Source: Acanthaster planci (lineage: Eukaryota; Echinodermata; Asteroidea; Valvatida; Acanthasteridae). From it: a DNA stretch of 62,000 bases. The stretch's first letter is position 1, and each line of letters starts with the position of its first letter. The notes under the pieces are model-generated. The model was not told where the DNA came from. It made no database searches and saw nothing but the letters and a program-made list of their open reading frames with translations. The stretch is from positions 8,421,762 through 8,483,761 of the forward strand of contig NW_019091362.1 in the NCBI RefSeq assembly GCF_001949145.1. The letters run 5' to 3'. The position numbers and the translations under genes were made by a program. Positions 23,901 to 35,900 of the stretch are shown here, one piece after another.

Positions 23901-26900
23901 CATCCGTGTGGGGGCAGCTTAAGGACGGAAATCTCACTTCCCGTACACTCATGAAAAGCAAAAGCCGTGGCTTAAGTCCAGAAATGATTTTGGCACTTCA
24001 AATTTACACGTATACTACAGCGTGCTGGTCTCAAGACTTCATCAACAAATTTCAAGTGGAAGTCTGTGTAACAAGTGCCGATCCTCTAGCCACTATAACA
24101 TCTATAAGGGCACGACTGCTTTAAAGGTCAAATCCCTGACATCATTATCACCTCCTTCTGTTCTTAAAATTCTTGCTTTTTAGGGTCAACTAGCACACTC
24201 TGTTGAAGTGCAGGGATATGGGATATGAAGCCATGAAATCACCCACACTCACTGCTTCTCAGCACTGCCACCATTTACAGGATGCTTCATTTGGGAGAAT
24301 GTCAGGAACGGTTGAGCGTTAAGACCAAAGACTGTGATAATTTCCTAACATGTCAGCCCACGGCATCTATCCCTTTTGCTGGAACAGAACTTCTGCTTAT
24401 TAATGAACGACTGCCACTTAAAACCATATTTAGTGGGAGCATATGCAGCATGCACCATCAGTTTCCTGTAGTCCAATGTTTGCTTTCTTTCCCTGTCTTT
24501 CACTTCATTTACCATCACCAAAAGAAAAATGTCACTGAAGCATAGCTCACGCAGTTTGTATCAAGTAAATAAAATGCACGTTTGATTGATGCAGCCAGTT
24601 GGGTATCAGTGCAAACACATTAGGGTACCAGTTGTCTTTGGATGCACTTAAACGAGACACTGTATATGCATAATTCATGGATTTTCTCGTTTTGTTCTTT
24701 AAGATGTTAACCTTGAGCTCCGGATTGCAGCCCACCACCCATAAAGCTGGGGCCACTGCTGCTGGCCCCTTGGTTGCTAAAGGTGCCATTATCACTGGGC
24801 TGGTTGTTGCCATAGGAATCATTGCCTCCCTGGTTGCCAAAGGAACCATTACCGCTCTGGTTGCCATAGGAACCAGCTCCTCCTTGGTTGCCAAAGGAAC
24901 TGTTACCTGAGCGGCTGGCGCCAGAGGTACCAGCACCTGAAACAAACAAAAACAAAAACAGAGAGACATGCACAACAAACACAAAGAAGAGGGGGCAAAA
25001 AAGCAGCGGTCGACGTCCCTGATCAAATCACAATTTTCTTTCTTCAAGTCCGCTTAAAAATGAAAAAGAAAAAACATAGAGGGAATGACGGAATTGAAGG
25101 TCCCCTGGATTCTAATCACCTTAGGCAGCTTTGATCAATGGGCCTGCAATTATAGCAAATGCCGCCTCAAAGGGGCAAGCTGCTGTGAATACAAAAGAAC
25201 TGGGGTTCAATGACAGTGCACGCCACTTTGGCGGCGGTTGATTAAAAAACGGCTGCAAACATTTGCCGCTATGCTTTGGCTAGTGTGTGACGGCATGGAA
25301 AAAATGTCAGGACATTTTTGCTCATGTAGAATTTCATAATAAATAACATGTCCCCCCCTGTCGACCGCTGCTTTTTATTCATCTGCAAACAAGAACATTA
25401 GTTTCAGTCATGAAGCCTGCCCTATACATTCAAAACAACCGACAACAAACTACATACAAGTATAAAAAATTGTGACACTGTATGGCTTTGCTATCCACAC
25501 AGGTACATTGAAACATACTAAAAAGCCCACCGTGGAATGCTTTCAGAAATAGAGCACCCACATCTTGCAATGAAGAGGCTTTCAGCACCACACAATGTCT
25601 ACCGACATGTACATGAATCGTGTTAACCTCAAAACCCAGAAAAATCTCAAGACCCCTTTTAGAATAACAAAGGCACCAGACAATAAGACCGAACGAGATG
25701 ACACATGACCATATCAACACAAACTGCACATTGTACGTCAACTGATTCCTGACAGTTACATAATTATATGCAATGTTAAGTTCCGTGCCTGTTGCAGTGC
25801 ATGTCCAAATGCAAAATAGGTGACCGGAGTGGTGGATTCGTGCTTCAGATGCACGTGCATGTGTGTGCATCTGTGACTTGTTTGGGTGTACTCGTATATG
25901 CAAACACAAAATGCTAATTTGTTACAGACAACTTTTGTTATCCACTGATGCATCACGAAAACAAGATAACACACACCCGCCCACCCAGTACTATCTGTTT
26001 TTACATACAAAGTGTGGACATTCCTTTGTTTTCCCGTGGTTAAGGAAACTTGAGGAAAATGCTCCGTTTTCTCCAATTAGGATAACTCCTTCGAGCTGGA
26101 TTTTTGAGCTGGATGACGACTTCCTGGACTGTTCCTCTTCATTTTGCCACAGATAACACTGACCCCAAAATGCCTCTGAAACTGTTTTTCAGAGGGCAAA
26201 ACGTTGTGTGGACGTGTGCGAGTCCACACAACGCCATCGCATGCGGACTTCTCTTGTGCAGAGGTCCGCACAATGTGTGCCACGCCTGCACACACTCTGC
26301 ATGTTGTGTACGATTTGTTTGACTGATCTGACCTGACAGAAGCACTGTGCGACTTATCACAGGCAAAGAAAGAGAGAAATGCAAGAATTTTGAGCAAATA
26401 CGCAGACACACCCAGTGGGCAGTGCCTGGTGAAGGTTGCCCAGACTGCCTTCTAATGATTCTCAGATCTGCAGCTGCACTGCATTTCTTGAGATTTAAGC
26501 ACGCATCTGCAGGTGCATCTGTGGTGGTGTGTTGACACTTGAAACACCAATAGGGCAAGTTTGAGAGGAGTAAATTGCATGTATAGGTTGACCACTGGTC
26601 AACTGCTTTTTAACCTTGCGGAAGTCCCATTCAGCCTCATTCAAAAGGCTCTATTGAACTATTTTAAAAATCTAATCGTCACATTTTGGAACAGGCTACA
26701 AATCTTGTGGTGTACGTGGTCAAATGACACCTCCTGAAGTTATTTTCATGTGAAATGGTTCCCTCCATACTGTCGAACTGTATTGTCTACCGACAACTAG
26801 CGGCAGGGACCATGCCCTCGGGCTCGATTCCAAATGGTCGGCTAGATGCGCCAAACGATCCATCATTCGGGCAATGTTAGTCAAACCATAGCTGACTATA

Positions 26901-29900
26901 GTCAGTGCTGGAACTTGCCAAATGACAACATTTGGCTTGTCAATGTCCCCCCTCTTGTGTGCATGTGTTACATTTCATGTCCGGAAGAGCCGGACCGGGC
27001 AAATACATCCATAATAAATTTCTCACGCAGCAGGTTTTTTTTTTTGGTTCAAGCTTTGTAATTTAGATTGGAAGCTTTTAAGTGACAACTTTCATTGAAA
27101 CTAATGGTATTTTTCTTAATGGGCTGATAGTGATCTGCAAGTATCAGAAATGATTGTTTGCATTAATTTACAAATCACGTTAATGTTAATGTATTAGGTA
27201 TTTTTCCGATAAGCTTTACATTGCATGCTGGCTATGTAAACTCTTAAACCCAAAAGTGGACATGAATTTCATTTCTGAAATTTGTTTCTGTTATGATGTA
27301 AACCATGACTTGTTTTATGATAAACTCATACACGAACACAAGGAAACAAAGAACATGTAAACACATAATCCGAATAACGAATAAAACAGTCATCCCATTT
27401 TTTTTTAGCAGACAGGTACAAACTTAAACAAAAAACTGCACATACAGGGCTTTACTGTGTTCATTTAAATGAAAGACGACCAGGAGAGTGCACACAAAAT
27501 GGTGGGAAATGCCCCTGGGAAACTGAGAAAGTGAGAGAGGGGAAAAGGCTGGAACACAAAATGGAAAACAGTTAATGAGACACAAAAAAAACCACTGCAA
27601 TGATGATCCCAATATAGGCGTGTAAACCTTGCCCTTCCAAGTAACCCACACTCCACCACTGTGTACAGAAATATTAATACTCATTGGGAGGTTAAAACAG
27701 GTGGTAACAAGAGAAGTCACCGAAGCAACTGTAAAAAAAAAAACAAAAAAAACTCACTCTTGTACAGGGTACCGCCTGCCAAAGAATGCTCTGATTGGTC
27801 CTTGAATGAATACAATGGTTCTTCCAAAAGGGCCTGATTGACTGGAGAATACAAATCATTCAAATGAGGCAATGCATAAAAGGAGACAAGTAAAAAACAC
27901 ACTCCGTCTGTACTGTTAATGGCTGGGGTCCCTTCTGCATAATACAATGTGGCAATGTTGCGTGAAACCTTCACAAGTTTCTTTCTGCAGGATTTTCCAT
28001 ACTACCAGAATGTTACCTTCAATCTTCTAAAAAGTGATACATTTCTAGTTAATGTATAAATTCTTACAGAATAACTCACTTCTTGTGAAACATTTTCCAA
28101 AGCTTATTGGAAGTAGCTCTTAATGAACCTTGACAGTTGTTTGAAAAAAAAAATTAAACGTATCAGTTGGATCAGTAAATCTGACAGAGAAAAAGAAATG
28201 GGTTCTTATTCTTATGGCTTGCATACTTTTCAGAGGTTTTCGAATTGGTCAACAAACATACGTCAAAACAACAAAACTAATATCACAACTTCACAAGACA
28301 ACAAACAGCCTTTTCCCCTTTCTCTTTCCAACAGCAATCAACATGGAAAGTCAACAACACAGAGAAGACTAGTCTTCAGGACTAAAAACCATTCGGACAA
28401 ACAATCAGAGGTTTGCCTGCGTTCAGAAAACGCTTCAAGTTGAGTCGCACATCTTTACTGGGAACCTTCTGAATAGGTTTAGAGAAGAGAAAAAAAAGAC
28501 AACGAAAAAGAACAGACTTGACAAGATTGCCGACAGTTACAATGCAATCCCATTCGTGCCTCGGGAAAGAAGGGAAAACTTTTCAACATAAATTTTGTCA
28601 AAGCACAAGCAAGGGTGGAGAGAAAATATGTTACATTTGTTTGTAATCGTGCTTTCACAAAAAACAACACGACACAAACAGAAAAAAATTACACAAAAAG
28701 TCACACTTTTGCAGACCAGTTAACATGTAAGAACGACAACAAAAACATTTCAGACCAACCACTCTACCCCTAAAAGCCAAAAGCTTGAGAGAATTTAGTA
28801 CTATTCACTTCTGAAGAGTCTATCAAGTACTTAGAAAAAACTAAAAATGAACCCAATAAAAAAGAGCTACATCTCATGAAGCAAGCTTGTTGACAGGAAC
28901 AGAAACACTTCCAATGTATAGACAAACCACCCTTGGGTCAACTGTGATGACGTCCACGTCTGCGGTTTAAATTGCTTTTTGTAAATGCCAAGGTCGGAAA
29001 TAGTTTGATCTAAGATCTCACGTCACTGTTTAAAGATGATCTCTGAGAGGTTGTCAAAAAACTTTCATGGAAAAAAAAAGAAGCTGGTGAGGCCTGTCCA
29101 AAAATTGCTCCACTCTTCACAGTTTTGCGGGACTGAATGTTCCGTTCTGTTTTCTGCTGATGTGGAAAGATGTCCAATAAAATGCATCCAAAAACTGGGG
29201 GGGGTCTTTTGTACTAGGGAAAGGACATGATGCAATATTCCAACAGAGAGAGACGGAGACAGAATCCATGACCTTTCAAACTTCCTCTTTCAGTACTGCT
29301 TTCACTCTAAATTTCCCCTCGGGATCAAGTTTGATAGCACTTCATCACATCATGCCTCAGCATGTTGCTCTCGTGGGCGGCATCTGGTAGAGTGCGGGGC
29401 AATATTTTTCCCCTCCTACTCACCTGTGTTACCCATTCCCTGTAATGACTGGTTGGCAGCGGCGGCCGCAGCGGCCGCTGCCGCCGCTGCAGCGACATTT
29501 GCTCCAGCTGTGTTCTGGCTGGCCAGTGCTGCAGCGAGGGGGGGAAAAAAAAAAAACCAAAACAGACCAATGATGAAATCTTCCATTCTTTTCCGGGTTC
29601 ACTTTGAAACTGTCATCGTATCTCCTGCCAATGAAACTCAGAAAAATGAACCAGTATTTAAATACCTCGCAGCGTCTAGCAGTGTGCTGCAATATCTACT
29701 GCAATGAATAAGTACGTGTACATGCGCAAATTGTCTCAATATACAAGTATTACCTTCATTCAGTTCACTGATCTTGTGAATTGCCACTAGAGGGGTCCAA
29801 ATACGACGCTTTTAGCATCAATCTGCGCACTGCCGCGTTTGAAAACAAGGCTGTATGTGTCAGCTCCAATTCTTAATACGATCAGATGATTGAAAGTAAG

Positions 29901-32900
29901 GAGTCAAGACACAAAATACATAAAGGTGTGTTAAATTCAGACTTTCCAGGCTGCAAATTTTTGTGGAAGAGTCGACACGTAAAATCAAAAGAAAAAGTAA
30001 TAGCAATTTACCGCGAACTAACATGCCTGCCATGGTCGTGTATCTGCATGTGCAGCGGGCGTGATTTAAACTGAAGTGGTGTCACACTTACGAAGTGGGT
30101 ACTGCATATACTATGTCGCCTACGCGGGCGCGCGTGACGAAGTTCAACACAGAGAGCCTCGGTTTCGATGCGGATATGCGCAGACGGCGCTAATGTGAAA
30201 TATCCCTCTATACATGTACACTTACACAAGGAACACGTTAGTTTGGATTAGGCCCCCCCAAAAAAATAGTCGGTCTCTGGTTAGAGCGTGTGTCCATTTT
30301 GAACGTGTCAATTTTTTTTTTTCATTTTTTTGGGTCAAAATTTTCAAAACAGTGCCCTCTATTTCCGCACTGCCTGAATGTTCATGAGTAGACTGATTCT
30401 TGGCCACAAGTCCAAAGGGCAATTTGTTCAAGGAACCAGAATAATTCGTGGGTAGCTCGAAGCTGGTGATAGATCCGTTACAACTGCGTAATGTTGATGT
30501 CGAACACAAACAGTAGATCTTGGGCAGGGTACAAAGTTGCAGCCAGCTGATCAGCAACAATGGCGGCATGAGGGCATGACTAGCCTTTGCTCTTTGATCA
30601 AATATGATTATTTGTGTCCATTGCCAGTCTTAAACAGCCACCCCCCCAAAAAAAAACACATCGCCGCATCAATTCTGGAACTTTGGTCTGACCAGAGACG
30701 GAGTTTTTTTTTTAGCCTTAGTGTACTGCAATATAACTGAATGAAGTAAATACTTTGTGTCAATACACCCTTCACTCAGTACTCTCATCTTGCAAATTGC
30801 AGATATCAGTCAAAAACACTTCATGCAAGTTCCATTAAATTTCCAAAATGAAAAAAAAAGCACTTTAAAACCAAATGAGGCAATGCTCTGTTCATCTGAG
30901 ACTGGTCAATGGTTTCCCACAAGGGACAAAACTCCAATGGAATGAACCCTCACTTTGCCAAATAAATGTCTTGTGTGAATTTCCACATTATGATTCAGCT
31001 TGTCAGGTAATGTACATGTGTATTTTTTTCCCTAGCAGACCACTGAAAACACACAGCGACTTCAGCATATAAATACTCCAATTGGTATGTTTTTTAAACT
31101 CACTTGCTAACTGCTGCATACCGCTAAGTGCTCCGAAGTTACCAGTTTGAGATGCGTGTTGCATAAGGTTCACCAACATCTGCACGAGTGAAGAAATTAT
31201 TAGAAAGAAAACAGCCATTAAAAAAAAAGAGAGAGAGAGAGAGAGCCGATTCATTTTGAGAGCAGAGCTGATGTACAACTCAAACTGCCACTGATAATCC
31301 TTTTAAAGAAACTCAGAAATTTCTCAAAAGGCTTGCAGTCACACACCAAACACAGCCCTGCGAAGTTAAGATGCAAGTTATTCGCTGCAATGAGTATATC
31401 ATCTTTTCGGAGGCATGTAGTCACACACCAAACACAGCCCTGTGAAGTAAAGATGCGAGTCATTCCCTGTGATGAGTATATCATCTTTTCGGAGTAAGAA
31501 TAAAGTGTTTGTATAAAATAATATCAAATCCTCTGTACAGCTGATATTTGTTTTGTATTAGACGCTGAGAGTTTTGCTTGAATCTCATGTCACATGAACA
31601 GGAAAATTTATGTACACACACACTTACGTAGAAGAGGTGTTACTCTACAATTATGAATCCCTGTGCACAGTAGATGAAACTCATGAAGGGACATGGTGTC
31701 ATTCCAGGAACGTCAGTGGTAATGTCACATCATTCACAGCCACAAAATCACTACAAAATTTATTACAGCTTATAAACCAGAAACTCCGCATTACATGCAC
31801 GTGTACATAGATACATGTCGTAAGAAAGCTCGATTTTTTTTTTCCAACGGAGGTACTGGTAATCCACACAACTACCGTACCCGGAGGGTAAAATTTATAT
31901 TGTATACAGTATTCTCTCTGTCTGTGCAAAATATATCCAGTCAATTGCTGTGCACATGATGTACAGCTTGAACATATATGGCAACTTATGTTACCTTGAT
32001 GCGACATATAACAAAAGCTGATGTCACAGCACTTTTTCCTATGCTCATTCATTCCTCATTAAATATGAACTACCCCGGCAATTTTTTTAAAACAAATTTA
32101 TGCCTGCAACAATTCTCTGTTCATAAATCAATTCTACCCCTTTTACACATGTATGAAATAGAATCGTCCAGCATCCCCCCACTGGCCTGAAGTCTCTTTA
32201 ATATTCACGAGGGTAACAGTCCAGCTAACGACCCCCTGGTGTGGTAGGTTACTCTATCCCACCATATTGACCACGGGCAAATTAATATGACCAAGCGCCA
32301 GACCCTGCTCTCTGGAGAGAGCGGAAGAAGCCGCCAGAGAGAATAAGTCCTAAGGTATGATGACCAGCAGCGGCCCAAAGGGGAAATATGGGCTGGAGTT
32401 ACCACTTCTGTTGGTGTCAAGTGTTGCCTATCTAAGCACTGTTGACCTTGGGAAGGAGGGGAGGGAGACCATGGTTCATTGGGTTCAGTGGCTGAACATG
32501 AGCTGAGCAACTCAATACCCTGTCCCCTCTTCAACCTGCCCAGTGGAGGAAACTACCTCTGCTTTTATGTGTGTAGGCTTCAATAAAATGACAGCAGTTC
32601 TTGACTCTTTCAACTCTTCTCCTACCTCCATGGTTCGGGCACGAATTCAATGACAGCTATTTTACCAAATGGAATGGAGAGGAGAAAGTTGGTGGGGGGG
32701 GGAGGAGTGACTAGTCACGAATCCCCCTCCCCCCAAAGACATTTCCTGAGTAAACCAAGATGAGCTCCTCAGCTTTCATCTTGGTCTTTGGCTTTCACCA
32801 GGTCGGTTCCAACTCCATTCAGAGGCTACAGGCCATAAATATGTGCTTGTGTGTTTGGAGAAGCAGGCTGGGAACACAAAGAGTCATATATTCACACCCA

Positions 32901-35900
32901 GCAACAGTAACTCATTAATAAACAAGCACAAGGACTATTTTTCCATGTGCGTATGTATTATTCATGAAAAATATAGGTTCCATTTTTCTTTGTGTCCCCA
33001 TGTCATCACATCGATGATTTCATAAGTGTACAGCACATTCTTTAATTTCCAAGAGTGATTAAGTATTCATGTAAATTACTTGCTTAACAAATAAAACTGG
33101 TTTGAAGTCAATTTTAACGATATTCCCATCTCCAATTACACACGGCGAGTGCAACAGGAATACAAATATGTCACACTTTTGGACTGAATCTACCGAATAA
33201 TTCATACACCATTGGCTTGTGACTTCAAGAATGCACATCCGTCAACATATGTATTACAAATATGTCTGCCACATTTGTATCCAATTCTGTAGGACATAGT
33301 TACCCTGTGCATGTACGTACATGTACAAAATAATGTAAATTACATGCAGTGATGGATTGCATGATAGAGATGTCCATGCATATCGCATCATATGCACTTT
33401 ATTTACAATGATCTCATGCCGACACACTCAATTAAGCTCTCTTCAAACACACACGCTTCTGCACGCATCACATCGTTATTCACTTTGGCAGGGGGGAAGA
33501 TGGCAATTAATTATTCCGCAAGTCTTGCTGCACGCCCTGCCCGTCAGCGCACGCCATTCCCTCGGCAGTATCCGAGGTGTGGTGCGCGCATGTGCCGGGG
33601 AAGGAGGGGGGCCAGCCTACTGGGGCCCGACTGCCGCAACGTTCCCACGGTGAATTGGCGCGGTGGACGTTTCAGTCAATACCATTACCGACAGAAATAT
33701 GGATTTCAGCTATCACAACAGTAGCCTTGAGGAGACAGAAATGGCGGAGGAAGATGATCGTTCATTTGCATTCTGATCACTCCGGTTGAGATGATGACAG
33801 GAGAGAGTTGCTTGTCTTTAGTGAGAGGGAAGCGGGGATGATGATGGGCCAACAAGGAGTACCGGAGGGGGAACTGATGAGGACGTGGGAGACAGCAGAA
33901 GGGATGTGTAGGAAGTACTGTTAGATGTGCCAACTTTATGAGGAGTTGAAAAGGACATTCAGAGGACTGTTGATGAAACCAGGATATCTGCTCTAAAATT
34001 TGGGACAACATACAGGAAAGAGGCTATGTCTAATCTTGGCAACTCAAGGAAAGGGCAAAAGATAGAGAACACACAGGCAGGCATGGCTGAGTGCAGAAAG
34101 CAAAACAGGCAAAAGTGAAATCACGAGGAAACTTGGGGGCGGGGGAGGGCAAAAGATTAGAGGCAAGGATCACAAGCAAACAAATCAAAAGGGGAACCGC
34201 AGCAGACGGCAGGTGGGTACTGTTTCACAGGGAGACGGCCCAGGCATGAGTCCTGTCAACATTGATGTTGAGTCTATGATCCATGAAGTAAGATCCCTGA
34301 CCGCGATATTGACTCACAATGCACACTTCACTTGCACCTAGAGTGCGGGTGAATGTCTAATGATTTCTGCAGGGCATTTCTGGGCAGACAATGTAGCGTG
34401 TCTCACAGGGATACACATTCGAGCTCACTGGTACTTATTCCATTCAGCGGGCAAGCACACATCTTCTGGAGACCGATAAATTCTCTGTGAAAACTGCCAC
34501 AATTTCAACACACGATACACAAGGGATCAACACAAATTTAAATTCAGCTCGGTCACAACAATAATCAAAGAAATTAAGTCGAAATTGGAGAAGTGTAACA
34601 AAATTAACGGAAAGCAATTTCAAAAAATGAACGAAAAACTGTTAGAATTACAGGTGTACCTGTGACCCAGACAGGTTTGAATTTTAAATTACTTCGCCAT
34701 TTTTAAAATTTCATGAGGACAATTGACTAATACACATGGAAGCCTTTTGGAGGCATAATTGCACAAAATGACCGATGTGTTGGCTAAAAGGTTCAAGAGG
34801 ATATAGGGCACCATACTTATTAGTGCTCAGATACCATAAAAAGCCCTGGTCAAGGTCACATGTGCTGAGAGCACATGCATCCTTCAGTGTTGCCTTCCGT
34901 TCCTCCATTGTGCACCATATACCCGGTACCAGGGCAAGTTGCTACCAACATGCCACCAATTATGCCTCTAAATCCCAACGGAGGAATAATTAGCACTCCC
35001 TGATGGTGACGGGGGCAAGGTCAAGGCAACAGGAGTGGCTGACACTCACTCAGAAGAGGCAGCCAAATATGAAATGCCCTCCGGATGCATGAACTCTCTG
35101 TAACCAAGATGTAACTGATTGCACAGTGGCCGTACTGGCATGTGTGTGTGCCAACCTGACAAACCCACTAGTACCACATGTAATGCAAACGTACAACGTA
35201 CATGTAGTGTGGACCCATTAGCAACGAGGTCCTCATAAAGGCAGGTTGTGTGAACCTTGAATGGCAAAAACCAGGTCCACACAAGGTAACTCCCTTTCTG
35301 GACAACAAAAATCCAGTACACAATAGTGTTTCCAGTGCAAGAAAAAGGAGCATTTTCACCAAGTTTGCTGAGTTTGAATGCACAGAAACAAAGGAATGTC
35401 CACTCTAGGGGATACATGTACATGTAGGTACAGTGATCATGTAAGTGCAATGGGGTGGTTTTTGTGTGCGTCTTTATACTCTCCTTCAAAGTATGACAAT
35501 GTTTTTAACATTCTTGCGGTGTTACATGTAAGCGTACTGAAAAGTGCATTTTTTTTTTAAACACAAAAAATTGTCAAACGTTTCTGGACAAATGAGGATG
35601 ATGTTGAAGAGATTTAAATCAGGGAAGACACTGCTCAGTTGATATGATTTCCCGTTCAAATTTGGAATCCCAAATTTGCTCTATGAAAACATTTCTAAGG
35701 AAGGAAAGGTTGCATGCTGGCTTCATGCCATATATACTTACAAATTGCCAAAGAAATGGAAATTTACTACATCAAAATGTAAACATTCCAGGGTTTTGCA
35801 CATCGATATATCATTTTGGTTCAAAACCTTGGCTGAAATTGTATTTTGGTATGCAAATTTCCATTGGCATGAAAACTACAAAGGCTCAAAAATACTGATA

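Larger units (their letters stand above)
24937..29423. other. CELF intron before the prion-like exon (4487 bp)
   Basis: Contains a candidate 18-bp microexon at 27758-27775, a dispersed hairpin element at 26006-26276, and a U/G-rich tract at 24962-24937 against the acceptor. A 17-bp palindrome GTTGACCACTGGTCAAC lies at 26587-26603. Confidence 0.75.

Noticed and set aside
24677-24910. Plus-strand 77-codon ORF rich in Ala/Val/Gly
   Set aside because: Antisense reading of the repetitive CELF exon 24712-24936.
32205-32534. 109-codon minus-strand ORF rich in Pro/Ser/Trp/Leu
   Set aside because: No known protein match that I can support and no flanking splice signals; kept only as an unclassified block in the findings.
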